A stretch of 64,000 nucleotides of DNA. Origin: Flavobacterium inviolabile. Its GTDB lineage: Bacteria; Bacteroidota; Bacteroidia; Flavobacteriales; Flavobacteriaceae. The translations under genes and the position numbers were made by a program. Below the pieces are notes generated by a model. The model was not told where the DNA came from. It saw only the letters and a list, made by a program, of their open reading frames with translations, and made no database searches. Positions 34,999 to 43,076 of this stretch are shown piece by piece. The stretch spans positions 2,170,001 to 2,234,000 of the forward strand of contig NZ_CP058278.1 of assembly GCF_013389455.1 (NCBI RefSeq). The letters run 5' to 3'. The stretch's first letter is position 1; each line of letters opens with the position of its first letter.

Positions 34999-35028
34999 CA
35001 AAGATATAATATTTTACCAATCGGTACA
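34999..35028 (-). promoter_or_regulatory. tetR promoter with operator
   Basis: Minus-strand TATCTTTG (34999-35006) is a perfect -7 element, 17 bases from the ATG. The operator TTTACCAATCGGTACA (35013-35028) lies in the spacer just upstream, where a bound repressor blocks RNA polymerase. Confidence 0.72.
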
Positions 35029-35102
35029 AAATATATTTTTTAATAGTATTAGCAATTGATGGCAGAAGCAGTAAGGAAATCTAACGGATCACCCTGGGGC
35101 AT

Positions 35103-35138
35103 AAAAAAACCTTTTAGTTTAACTAAAAGGTTTTTTAA
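35103..35138 (-). terminator. Terminator of the pyrE-SRPBCC unit
   Basis: AACCTTTTAGTTTAACTAAAAGGTT, a long symmetrical hairpin flanked by A and T runs, after the stop at 35160. Confidence 0.85.
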
Positions 35139-35159
35139 AATTTTATAAGGAATTCCGGC

Positions 35160-35552
35160 TTACAGTTTGTTCATGTTTCCGGCTAAAGTTTCGATAAATT
35201 TACCGATAGGTCCTTTTACCATCATGGCCATCATCGGGTTAAATTCTCCTGTGAAAAGCAATTGAACTTCCGAGGTGTTTGCAGTAAGGGCATTAATATT
35301 TGCTGTTAAAGTGAAAGGCAGTTTATCGCTGGCAGCTCCTAAAACAACTTTGTTTGGGGCTACTTTATCTTTCATTTTTAATTTAATTTCCGGCATACCT
35401 TTTAAACCGAAAATAAAAGCGTTTTCATCCAATACTTCGAATTTAGCTATATTTTCAGGCATTAATTTCTCGAAATTCTTAACATCTGTTAAAGAATCGA
35501 ATAGGTACTCGGCTGATTTCTCTACGTTAACTTTTGGACTTTCTAAATTCAT
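35160..35552 (-). CDS. SRPBCC-family small protein
   Basis: A 130-residue soluble protein of the SRPBCC/polyketide-cyclase-like fold (VEKSAEYLFDSLTDVKNFEK at the start, ELVLF-like beta strands, and a C-terminal helix GPIGKFIETLAGNMNKL). It is conserved next to pyrE in Flavobacteriaceae and 32 bp downstream of it here, so cotranscription is likely. The function is unknown; the fold binds hydrophobic ligands. Confidence 0.8.
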   Translation of the reverse strand: MNLESPKVNVEKSAEYLFDSLTDVKNFEKLMPENIAKFEVLDENAFIFGLKGMPEIKLKMKDKVAPNKVVLGAASDKLPFTLTANINALTANTSEVQLLFTGEFNPMMAMMVKGPIGKFIETLAGNMNKL

Positions 35553-35584
35553 ATATAAGTATCGTTAGTGCTTTTTATGCTTGA

Positions 35585-36232
35585 TTAAACTTCAATTCCC
35601 CAGGTTGAAGGGCTTTTACGCCATTCTTTTAAGGTTTCATGTTCTTCTTCGGTAATGTATTTTTTGGCAACTGCTTCTTCCAGTAAGGTGTCGTAGTTCC
35701 CCAAAGTATAGAGGTTAACGTTGGCTTCTTTGAAATTTTCAGTAGCAATTTCAAAACCATACGTAAAAATGGCCACCATACCTTTTACATTTGCACCGGC
35801 TTCTTTTAAAGCTTCAACAGCCATAAGACTGCTTTTTCCGGTACTGATCAGGTCTTCCACCACAACCACGTTCTGGCCTTTTTGTAAAAAGCCTTCTACC
35901 TGATTTTGTCTTCCGTGTTTTTTAGGTTCCGGACGAACATAAACAAATGGTAAACCTAAATATTCTGCAACCAATATACCAATGCCAATGGCTCCGGTTG
36001 CTACTCCGGCTATTACATCCGGTTTTCCAAACTCTTTTTCAATGTTTTTCGCAAATTCCTCACGGATATAATTTCTTATCGGTGGAAATGAGAGGGTTAT
36101 ACGGTTGTCGCAATAAATAGGCGACTTCCATCCAGAAGCCCATGTAAAAGGATTTTTTGGATTTAATTTAATTGCGTTTATTTGTAAAAGCAATTCGGCA
36201 GTTTTTTTAGCTGTGTCTGTATTAAAAATCAT
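35585..36232 (-). CDS. pyrE: Orotate phosphoribosyltransferase
   Basis: A 215-residue enzyme that joins orotate to PRPP to give OMP in de novo pyrimidine synthesis. The ATG at 36232 gives the family N-terminus MIFNTDTAKKTAELLLQI; the longer open frame to 36265 would run through the promoter. The PRPP-binding motif is VVVVEDLISTGKSSLMAVEAL, and the orotate site FTWASGWKSPIYCDNR is clear. A Nudix gene starts divergently only 7 bp away. The -7 element sits exactly next to the start, so the mRNA is probably leaderless. Confidence 0.94.
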   Translation of the reverse strand: MIFNTDTAKKTAELLLQINAIKLNPKNPFTWASGWKSPIYCDNRITLSFPPIRNYIREEFAKNIEKEFGKPDVIAGVATGAIGIGILVAEYLGLPFVYVRPEPKKHGRQNQVEGFLQKGQNVVVVEDLISTGKSSLMAVEALKEAGANVKGMVAIFTYGFEIATENFKEANVNLYTLGNYDTLLEEAVAKKYITEEEHETLKEWRKSPSTWGIEV

Positions 36233-36236
36233 AGTA

Positions 36237-36266
36237 CAAATGTATAAAGTTTTTGTGAACGACAAA
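36237..36266 (-). promoter_or_regulatory. pyrE promoter inside the Nudix start
   Basis: Minus-strand TTTG (36263-36266), 18-bp spacer and TACATTTG (36237-36244), a full consensus. It ends five bases before the pyrE ATG, and the -7 element contains the divergent Nudix start codon (36240-36242). Confidence 0.65.
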
Positions 36267-36839
36267 CCACTTTTCTTGACAAATGAAATTGTTAAAGAAA
36301 CCGATTTTCAACTTTTTCTTTTGGAAAGTGTTGATATAAAGCAAGTTATTGTTAAAATGTTTCAAAACAAAATTCAGAAAGCTTTTTTATACTATCCGGA
36401 CGAAAAGGAAATCCTGAAGAAACTCAAGGAGAAGATTCCGGTAGTAAAAGCGGGCGGCGGATTAGTGTACAACCGGAAAGGAGAGGTACTTTTTATCTTT
36501 AGAAACGGCAAATGGGACCTTCCCAAAGGCGGAATCGAGAAAAAAGAAGAGATCGAACAAACGGCCATGCGCGAAGTGGAAGAAGAAACCGGTGTTGACG
36601 GTTTGAAAATTACGCAGAAGTTACAGAAAACCTATCATGTTTTTAAGCGCAACGGGCGGTATAAGCTGAAAGTAACCCATTGGTTTGAGATGAAAACGAA
36701 TTTTGAAGGGATACCACAGGGACAAATTGAAGAAGGTATTGAAAAAGTTGCCTGGCTGAAACCGGATGAGGTGAAAGAAGCGCTGACCAATTCCTATGAA
36801 AATATTAAGCTGTTGTTTCAGGCAGAAAAAGTTTTATAA
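36240..36839 (+). CDS. NUDIX hydrolase
   Basis: A 199-residue Nudix protein starting at ATG 36240. Residues 1-65 form a small N-terminal domain (VFVNDKPLFLTNEIV) and the rest the hydrolase, with the Nudix box G-x5-E-x7-REVEEETG seen as GGIEKKEEIEQTAMREVEEE plus TG. Members cleave nucleoside diphosphates linked to another moiety. The substrate is not clear. It is divergent from pyrE with 7 bp between the start codons, so its promoter must lie within the pyrE coding region. Confidence 0.88.
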   Translation: MYKVFVNDKPLFLTNEIVKETDFQLFLLESVDIKQVIVKMFQNKIQKAFLYYPDEKEILKKLKEKIPVVKAGGGLVYNRKGEVLFIFRNGKWDLPKGGIEKKEEIEQTAMREVEEETGVDGLKITQKLQKTYHVFKRNGRYKLKVTHWFEMKTNFEGIPQGQIEEGIEKVAWLKPDEVKEALTNSYENIKLLFQAEKVL

Positions 36840-36842
36840 ACA

Positions 36843-36872
36843 AAAAACCAGAGCATTGCTCTGGTTTTTTAT
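36843..36872. terminator. Bidirectional terminator, Nudix / M14 peptidase
   Basis: AACCAGAGC-att-GCTCTGGTT hairpin with A and T runs. Confidence 0.87.
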
Positions 36873-36877
36873 TGGTT

Positions 36878-38611
36878 TTATTTCATGATGCGGTATACCG
36901 GATACTGCAGGTGTGATTTCTCGTAATATTTAGAGTTTTTATAGACCCAGTCCAGTTGGGCGTCACCGCTGCTTTCAAATTTAGGATCGCTTTTTCTCTT
37001 TTTTTCCAGTGCTGCTCTCAGTTCCGGGTTTTCATCCAGTAACTGTTTTGCCACATCTTCAAATACATAAGGAGAGTAGTATTCCTTTTGCTGTAAAACG
37101 GCATCAAAGAAATTCCAGTTGAAATAGGAATCAACAGCTTCCGGTTCTAAAGTTTCCAACAGGAATTTTACATTTTTCTGCTGGGTGGCAATCAGGTAAT
37201 CCCCTTTTTTCAACGTAACGGGCTTTTTTTCAACGGTAACGGTAGTGTTGGAATGGCCGTAATGACCTTCAAAAGCACTGTTTCCGGTTTTATAATCGGC
37301 TATTCTGTAGCTTTCCACAGTAATGAGCGTATCCTGTTTCAGCTGTTTCATTTCAATGTTATTCAGTTTCAGCAGGTCCAGAACATTCCACCATTGTTTC
37401 GGGATCACGTAATATTCCGGAATAGTAACCTGCTTTTTAGGTTTGTAAACTTCATAATAGGGAATCATCTTTTTGAATGGTTTGGAACGGTCGTAATACA
37501 ATCTCGGTTTGCCGGAAACAGCACTGGCTTTGTATTTGCCTTCATATCCTAAAAACGGGATTTGGGTTACTTTGGCCGAATCGATTTCCCATTCTACCGT
37601 ATATTTTTGGTCTGGCGTATAGCTGGCAAGGGTTTCTTTCCGGATTTTCTTAATCGTCTGGAAGTTTTTATCGGTATAGTTTAAGGTAGTTATCATGTAT
37701 TCGTACGTCACCTTTACACGGTCGCTGTATTTTTTTAGCATGTGGGTTTCCACCATGGCTCCGAAGGAATTGAACATTGCGGCATAACCGGTAGAAAAAC
37801 GGGCTGTTTCCATGTTTTTGGCAAAGCCGTTTTCGGGTGTTTTATTGTAAATATTCACATAAGGAACCGGTTCAATTTTTTTGGACTGCAGGTCTTTTAA
37901 AATGGCGGGATACATATCGGTATTGAAATATGTTCCGGCAGTACCGCCTAATTTCTGATAATGTGTGGAAATATAGGTTAATGTATATTGATAATCGGCA
38001 CCGTTACTAACATGGTTGTCGATAAAAACATCCGGATAAACCAATTGGAAGATTTCCGCAAAACTACGGGCATTTCGGGTATCCGATTTAACAAAATCCC
38101 GATTCAGGTCATAATTCCGGGCATTTCCGCGGAATCCGAATTCTTCCGGTCCGTTTTGGTTAACGCGGGAAGTTGAATTTCTGTTTAAGGCTCCGCCGAT
38201 ATTGTAAATCGGAATGGCTACGACAACCGTGTTTTTGGGAGCAGTGATTTTTCCGGTAGCCAGATCCCGGAACAGCATCATGGTAGCATCTATACCGTCC
38301 GGTTCTCCGGGATGTATTCCGTTGTTGATTAAAAGAACGGCTTTGTTTTTCTGTATTTCCGGAAAGTCGAAGTTTTTTCCGGGATTAAACGTAACAATAT
38401 GCAGCGGTTCGCCGCTGTCTGTTTGTCCCATGGTTTTCATGGCAATGGTTTCAAAATTCTGATCCAGTAACTGGAAATAGGCAATGGTCTCTTCATAGGT
38501 TGCCGTCTGGTTGCCATTTCCTTTTTCATAAGGTGTCGGAAATTTTTGCTGTGCCATTGTCGGAAGGGAATGCAGAAAGGGGAGGATCAGTAGGATTTTT
38601 ATGAATTTCAT
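36878..38611 (-). CDS. M14-family zinc carboxypeptidase, exported
   Basis: A 577-residue exported protein with a signal peptide ending PTMAQ. The M14 catalytic domain fills about residues 30-310: the first zinc ligands in NNGIHPGEPDGID (H-x-x-E), NYDLNRDF, and the third ligand in FIDNHVSNGADYQ; the catalytic glutamate is likely in GAMVETHMLKKYSD. A C-terminal beta domain of about 260 residues follows, absent from classic carboxypeptidases and usual in Bacteroidota members. It probably trims peptides or modified cell-wall peptides in the periplasm. It is monocistronic. Confidence 0.88.
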   Translation of the reverse strand: MKFIKILLILPFLHSLPTMAQQKFPTPYEKGNGNQTATYEETIAYFQLLDQNFETIAMKTMGQTDSGEPLHIVTFNPGKNFDFPEIQKNKAVLLINNGIHPGEPDGIDATMMLFRDLATGKITAPKNTVVVAIPIYNIGGALNRNSTSRVNQNGPEEFGFRGNARNYDLNRDFVKSDTRNARSFAEIFQLVYPDVFIDNHVSNGADYQYTLTYISTHYQKLGGTAGTYFNTDMYPAILKDLQSKKIEPVPYVNIYNKTPENGFAKNMETARFSTGYAAMFNSFGAMVETHMLKKYSDRVKVTYEYMITTLNYTDKNFQTIKKIRKETLASYTPDQKYTVEWEIDSAKVTQIPFLGYEGKYKASAVSGKPRLYYDRSKPFKKMIPYYEVYKPKKQVTIPEYYVIPKQWWNVLDLLKLNNIEMKQLKQDTLITVESYRIADYKTGNSAFEGHYGHSNTTVTVEKKPVTLKKGDYLIATQQKNVKFLLETLEPEAVDSYFNWNFFDAVLQQKEYYSPYVFEDVAKQLLDENPELRAALEKKRKSDPKFESSGDAQLDWVYKNSKYYEKSHLQYPVYRIMK

Positions 38612-38721
38612 TTTATATCCGGGTGTTTTTTATGATATTTTTATAAAAGGGGTTTGTTTTTTAGGTATTCTGTTTTTTTATCGTTAGCTTAGTGTTGCTT
38701 AATCAATTAAAAAATAAAAAT

Positions 38722-39585
38722 ATGAAAAAAATTACTCTTTTATGCTTGTTTTTTTTAATGTCTTTTGCAGTTGAGGCGCAAATTGTGCTCACACATTCTA
38801 ATTCGCAGGCAATCAATGGAAATACAGTAGCTTGTGGTAACAGTACTACGGCAACATCCAGTGACAACAGGTATTACAGAAGTTTTAACCTGAATGCATT
38901 GGGGGTTACGGCTGCTTTTAATTTGTCGGCGATCCAGTTTGGCGTTAATTCCCTGACCGGAGCCAGCAGTTATGTAGTGACCGTTAAGGCATACAGTACA
39001 ACGGCTGCTTTCCCTGCAGGGTTCCCGAATACCGGATATACTTTGTTAGGACAGGCGGATTATACCGTTCAGACTGCAAATGTAGGGACTATTGTTTCCG
39101 TTCCGTTAACGGCTACAGTTCCTGCAAATGCAACGTTAATCGTAGAAGTAGGATATGCCGCAGCGGCAACCGGATCCGGTATCCGAATCATTTTAGGATC
39201 CAATTCGGCCGGACAAACAGGACCAAGCTATATTGCTTCGACCACCTGTTCGATAATAACGCCAACAGATGTGGCAGCGGTGGGAACCGGTTTTCCAAAT
39301 GTACACATGGTTATCAATGCAGTAGGAACGACATTGGGTGTTAATGAATTTGCCTCAAAATTAGTAATGGTTTATCCTAATCCGACGTCAGGATTGTTTA
39401 CAGTAGAGCTGCCAAACGAATTGGAGATCCAGAAAGCAACGCTGGTTGATATCACCGGTAAACAATTTGCTTTAAAAACCAATACAGGAAGCAAAATTGA
39501 TATTTCCGGTTTTGCAACGGGTGTTTACCTGTTGAATCTGGAAACTGCTGAAGGAAACTTAGTGAAAAAAATCGTGAAACAGTAA
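38722..39585 (+). CDS. T9SS type A sorting-domain secreted protein
   Basis: A 287-residue protein from ATG 38722, which starts a good signal peptide (MKKITLLCLFFLMSFAVEAQ). The body is a beta-sandwich rich in Ser, Thr, Ala and Gly (GSGIRIILGSNSAGQTGPSY). The last 75 residues are a type A C-terminal sorting domain of the type IX secretion system (VYPNPTSGLFTVELP; GVYLLNLETAEGNLVKKIV), so the protein is exported and probably left on the cell surface with the domain cleaved. It has no catalytic motif and may be an adhesin or matrix component. Confidence 0.88.
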   Translation: MKKITLLCLFFLMSFAVEAQIVLTHSNSQAINGNTVACGNSTTATSSDNRYYRSFNLNALGVTAAFNLSAIQFGVNSLTGASSYVVTVKAYSTTAAFPAGFPNTGYTLLGQADYTVQTANVGTIVSVPLTATVPANATLIVEVGYAAAATGSGIRIILGSNSAGQTGPSYIASTTCSIITPTDVAAVGTGFPNVHMVINAVGTTLGVNEFASKLVMVYPNPTSGLFTVELPNELEIQKATLVDITGKQFALKTNTGSKIDISGFATGVYLLNLETAEGNLVKKIVKQ

Positions 39586-39605
39586 ACGTTTCCCGCATGA
39601 CAAAA

Positions 39606-39642
39606 AGTAAAGAAGCGCCCGGACAGGCGCTTCTTTTTTATT
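39606..39642. terminator. Bidirectional terminator, T9SS protein / coaD
   Basis: AGAAGCGCC-cggaca-GGCGCTTCT hairpin and T6 run; it overlaps the last codons of coaD. Confidence 0.87.
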
Positions 39643-40093
39643 TTATTTTTACCGAATCCGGTACTAAAACAGTATAATCACCGCCGTTACGGATAACATC
39701 GCGGACAATGCTGGAACTGATATAGGAAGTACTGGCAGCCGTTAATAGAAATACCGTTTCAATATGGGATAACTTTCTGTTGGTATGGGCAATTGCTTTT
39801 TCAAATTCAAAATCCGCCGGATTGCGAAGTCCGCGGAGAATAAACTGTGCGTTTAACTTCTGGCACAGGTCAATTGTTAATCCCTGATAGGTCACTACCG
39901 AAACTTTCGGTTCGTTTTGAAAAGCATCTTCAATGAATTTTTGACGCGTTTCTAAAGAGAACATGTATTTTTTTTCGGCATTGACCCCAATGGCAACGAT
40001 GATTTCATCAAATAGCGGAAGGGCTCTTTTAATAATATCATAATGTCCCAGAGTGATCGGGTCGAATGAACCGGGAAATATTGCTTTTCTCAT
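39638..40093 (-). CDS. coaD: Phosphopantetheine adenylyltransferase
   Basis: A 151-residue nucleotidyltransferase that makes dephospho-CoA from ATP and 4'-phosphopantetheine, the fourth step of CoA synthesis. The N-terminal signature is FPGSFDPITLGHYDIIKRA, and the ISSSIVRD motif for ATP binding is near the end. Length and motifs fit the bacterial hexamer. It lies 23 bp downstream of ddl on the same strand, an order that is common in Flavobacteria. Confidence 0.95.
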   Translation of the reverse strand: MRKAIFPGSFDPITLGHYDIIKRALPLFDEIIVAIGVNAEKKYMFSLETRQKFIEDAFQNEPKVSVVTYQGLTIDLCQKLNAQFILRGLRNPADFEFEKAIAHTNRKLSHIETVFLLTAASTSYISSSIVRDVIRNGGDYTVLVPDSVKIK

Positions 40094-40116
40094 TTGGTTG
40101 GTTTTTTGCGTTGGAA

Positions 40117-41088
40117 TTATTGTAATGCTAATACGATAGCATTGTCAAACAATTCGGTTAAAGAAATTCCTGCTGCTTTTGCCTGTTGCGGTAAAATACT
40201 TTCGGTTGTTAATCCGGGAATTGTATTCATTTCCAGCATATACGGTTCGTCGTTAACAATGATAAACTCACTACGGGAAAAACCTTTCATTTTTAAAACA
40301 TCATAGGCGCGTTTGGCTACCGCGCTTACTTTTTCGGTCATTTCCGGTGAAATTCTTGCCGGAGTGATTTCCTGGGATTTGCCCAGGTATTTTGCTTCAT
40401 AATCAAAGAAATCATTTTCAGAAACGATTTCCGTTATCGGAAGTACCGTAGTCACCCCTTTATAGTTGATTACACCCACCGAAACTTCGGTTCCGTCCAG
40501 AAAGCTTTCAATGATAATTTCGTTATCTTCTTTATAGGCGTTTGCAATTGCCGGTAATAATTCTTCCACCGACTTTACTTTGGAAATTCCAAAGCTGGAA
40601 CCGGCTTTGTTTGGCTTTACAAAACAAGGGAGTCCTACGGTTTTGATGATTGTTTGCTCGTCAATGCTATCGCCTTCGTTTAAGTAAAAAGAAGTAGCCG
40701 TTTTGATGCCGTATGGTTTTAAGACGGATAGCAGATCTCTTTTGTTAAACGTTAAAGCAGCCTGGTAATAATCGCAGGACGTTTGCGGAATACCTAATAA
40801 TTCAAAATAAGCCTGCATTAATCCATCTTCGCCCGGAGTTCCGTGTATCGCATTGAAAACCACATCAAATTGTAATTTTACACCATTATACTCCACAGAG
40901 AAATCATGACGGTTTACCGGAAATTCAGCATTATTTTCGTCTACCATTACCCATTTGTCCTTAAAAATATGGATGCGGTAGGCGTTGTATTTTGACTGGT
41001 CCAGAAATTTATAGACTACATTTCCACTTGTTAAAGAGATTTGATATTCACTGGAATATCCTCCCATAATAATGGCAACATTTTTCAT
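40117..41088 (-). CDS. ddl: D-alanine--D-alanine ligase
   Basis: A 323-residue ATP-grasp ligase that makes D-Ala-D-Ala for peptidoglycan. It has the N-terminal GGYSSEYQISLTSG motif, FNAIHGTPGEDGLMQAYFEL, the ATP-binding PCFVKPNKAGSSFGISKV and the C-terminal MLEMNTIPGLTTESILPQQA. The residues around the second substrate favour D-Ala over D-lactate. It is the first gene of a pair with coaD and has a -7 match upstream. It is divergent from the PASTA-domain gene, another envelope function. Confidence 0.95.
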   Translation of the reverse strand: MKNVAIIMGGYSSEYQISLTSGNVVYKFLDQSKYNAYRIHIFKDKWVMVDENNAEFPVNRHDFSVEYNGVKLQFDVVFNAIHGTPGEDGLMQAYFELLGIPQTSCDYYQAALTFNKRDLLSVLKPYGIKTATSFYLNEGDSIDEQTIIKTVGLPCFVKPNKAGSSFGISKVKSVEELLPAIANAYKEDNEIIIESFLDGTEVSVGVINYKGVTTVLPITEIVSENDFFDYEAKYLGKSQEITPARISPEMTEKVSAVAKRAYDVLKMKGFSRSEFIIVNDEPYMLEMNTIPGLTTESILPQQAKAAGISLTELFDNAIVLALQ

Positions 41089-41122
41089 TTTGCTACGTTT
41101 GAATTATTAGTTAAGTATATTA

Positions 41123-41130
41123 CAAAAGTA
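41123..41130 (-). promoter_or_regulatory. -7 element of ddl
   Basis: Minus-strand TACTTTTG, a full TANNTTTG match, 34 bases before the ddl ATG. Confidence 0.5.
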
Positions 41131-41207
41131 TTATTATTTGTTGAATCATTCCGGATTGAATAATAAAATATAAGGCTTTAAAGAAAGTAAAAACCTTTAG
41201 TATTTTA

Positions 41208-41215
41208 TATATTTG
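41208..41215 (+). promoter_or_regulatory. -7 element of the PASTA-protein operon
   Basis: TATATTTG, a full consensus match, 17 bases before the ATG at 41233. Confidence 0.6.
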
Positions 41216-41232
41216 CCAAAATTCGATTATTT

Positions 41233-41853
41233 ATGAGTTGGAAAAAGTTTTTAACCAGTTTTACATTCTTTAAAAATTTAGCATTAGCACTGATTATCCT
41301 GATTGTATTTGTGGTATTAGTGATGCAATGGTTAGGATATGCTACCAATCACGGGGAAGAAATTCCGGTTCCTAATTTGTCAAAAATGACTATTGATAAA
41401 GCAGAGGAGAAGTTAAATGACATTGATTTGGAAATTCATTTACTCGATACTGTTGATTTCAAAGCCGATTTCCCGCCTTATTCTATAGTAGAGCAGGATC
41501 CATTGCCGGGAGTAACGGTAAAAGACGGCAGAAAAGTGTATGTTAAGATTAACTCTGGCGGTTACTCGCAAGTGACCATGCCGGATCTTATCCAGAAAAC
41601 ATACCGTCAGTCGCTGTCAACTTTACGGGCTTTAGGTCTGGAAGAAGGAAACGTGAAATATGTTCCGTATATGGCTAAAGATGTTGTTTTGGAGATGAAA
41701 CAGGGTGGAAAACAGTTAAAAGCCGGCGATAAAGTATTGAAAGCTTCAAAAATCGATTTGGTTTTGGGAGACGGTAAAACAGGATTTGTAGAGGAAACAG
41801 CAACGGATAGTATTCCTGTAAAAGAAAATACAACAGAAAGTAATGCAGAATAA
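41233..41853 (+). CDS. PASTA-domain membrane protein
   Basis: A 206-residue protein with one membrane segment (about residues 15-36) and two to three PASTA repeats outside it (PVPNLSKMTIDKAEEKL; VTMPDLIQKTYRQSLSTL), ending in an acidic tail. PASTA repeats in other proteins bind muropeptides or beta-lactams. Here no kinase or penicillin-binding domain is attached. It overlaps the rluD gene start by 11 bp, so the two are coupled. A role in cell-wall sensing or scaffolding is inferred from the domain only. Confidence 0.85.
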   Translation: MSWKKFLTSFTFFKNLALALIILIVFVVLVMQWLGYATNHGEEIPVPNLSKMTIDKAEEKLNDIDLEIHLLDTVDFKADFPPYSIVEQDPLPGVTVKDGRKVYVKINSGGYSQVTMPDLIQKTYRQSLSTLRALGLEEGNVKYVPYMAKDVVLEMKQGGKQLKAGDKVLKASKIDLVLGDGKTGFVEETATDSIPVKENTTESNAE

Positions 41854-42889
41854 TAATATAAACGAAGAAGCCGATTTAGACGGTGAATTATTTGAACATT
41901 ATCGTTTTGAAGCGGCAAAAGGGCAGGCTCCTTTGCGTGTGGATAAATTTTTAATGAATCTTGTTGAGAATGCAACAAGAAATAAAATCCAGCAGGCGGC
42001 AACAAATGGTAACATTTTTGTGAACGATATCCCTGTTAAATCCAATTATAAAGTAAAAGCATTTGATGTGGTGCGTGTGTTAATGGAACAGCCGCCGTTT
42101 GAAAATGTGATTATTCCGGAGAATATTCCGCTGGATATTGTTTTTGAAGACGATCAATTGCTGGTAATCAATAAACCTGCCGGACTGGTAGTCCATCCGG
42201 GACACGGTAACTATACCGGAACTCTGGTAAATGCGCTGGCTTATCATTTTGAGAACCTGCCGCTAAACAGCAGTGAGCGTCCGGGATTGGTACACCGTAT
42301 TGATAAAGATACTACCGGATTGTTAGTGGTCGCCAAAACGGATATGGCGATGGCTTACTTGACGAAACAGTTTGCCGATAAAACTTCCGAAAGAGAATAT
42401 GTTGCCCTGGTTTGGGGGAATATTGAAGAGGAGGAAGGAACGATTGAAGGCTATATCGGACGTCACATGAAAGACCGTATGCAAATGTCGGTTTATGACA
42501 GTGAAGAGTTTGGAAAACATGCGGTAACGCATTATAAGGTGTTGGAACGGTTCGGATATGTAACATTGGTTTCCTGTATACTGGAAACAGGGCGTACCCA
42601 TCAGATCCGTGCCCACATGAAATATATCGGACATACCTTATTTAACGATGAGCGTTATGGCGGACACCTGATTTTGAAAGGTACTACCTTTACAAAATAC
42701 AAACAGTTTATTGACAACTGTTTTAAGACTTTGCCAAGACAGGCACTGCATGCTAAAACATTAGGCTTCGAGCATCCGGTAACCAAAGAGTTTATGCGAT
42801 TTGATACCGAATTGCCGCAGGATATGCAGGAATGTATTGAAAAATGGAGAGTGTACTCCAAATCCCATACTGTGGAAGAAGAAGAGTAA
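41843..42889 (+). CDS. rluD: RluA-family pseudouridine synthase
   Basis: A 348-residue pseudouridine synthase. An N-terminal S4 RNA-binding domain (PLRVDKFLMNLVENATRNKI) is followed by the RluA catalytic domain, with the aspartate motif GLVHRIDKDTTGLLVVAK and LETGRTHQIRAHM. Size and N-terminal S4 domain fit RluD, which modifies helix 69 of 23S rRNA (positions 1911/1915/1917 in E. coli), but RluC or RluB paralogues exist, so the symbol is likely and not certain. The start overlaps the end of the PASTA gene. Confidence 0.87.
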   Translation: MQNNNINEEADLDGELFEHYRFEAAKGQAPLRVDKFLMNLVENATRNKIQQAATNGNIFVNDIPVKSNYKVKAFDVVRVLMEQPPFENVIIPENIPLDIVFEDDQLLVINKPAGLVVHPGHGNYTGTLVNALAYHFENLPLNSSERPGLVHRIDKDTTGLLVVAKTDMAMAYLTKQFADKTSEREYVALVWGNIEEEEGTIEGYIGRHMKDRMQMSVYDSEEFGKHAVTHYKVLERFGYVTLVSCILETGRTHQIRAHMKYIGHTLFNDERYGGHLILKGTTFTKYKQFIDNCFKTLPRQALHAKTLGFEHPVTKEFMRFDTELPQDMQECIEKWRVYSKSHTVEEEE

Positions 42890-42906
42890 TAAGTACATTG
42901 ATATAA

Positions 42907-42947
42907 AAAATAAGGCGGGCAAATTTATTTTGCCCGCCTTATTTTTT
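42907..42947 (+). terminator. rluD terminator
   Basis: AATAAGGCGGGCA / TGCCCGCCTTATT, a 13-bp stem with a nine-base loop and T6. Confidence 0.9.
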
Positions 42948-43030
42948 ATATCAAATCAAATCCCATATCTCAAACTTCGTATCTCATATATCTCAAATCA
43001 AACGTCATATATCAAATATCTCAAATCAGT
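42948..43030. repeat. Degenerate tandem repeat of ATATCTCAAAT type
   Basis: The stretch is built from drifted copies of a unit near CATATATCTCAAATCAAA. At least five partial copies are visible between the rluD and purL terminators. It is non-coding, and such low-complexity spacers are common between convergent genes in Flavobacteria. Confidence 0.6.
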
Positions 43031-43042
43031 CCTCTACTATTT

Positions 43043-43076
43043 AAAAACGCCCCGATGATTCGGGGCGTTTTTGTTT
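43043..43076 (-). terminator. purL terminator
   Basis: AAAAACGCCCCGA-tgat-TCGGGGCGTTTTT hairpin, symmetrical, at the end of purL. Confidence 0.9.

Noticed and set aside
42948..43030. CRISPR array
   Set aside because: Units are short, drifted and without unique spacers of even length; no cas genes are near.
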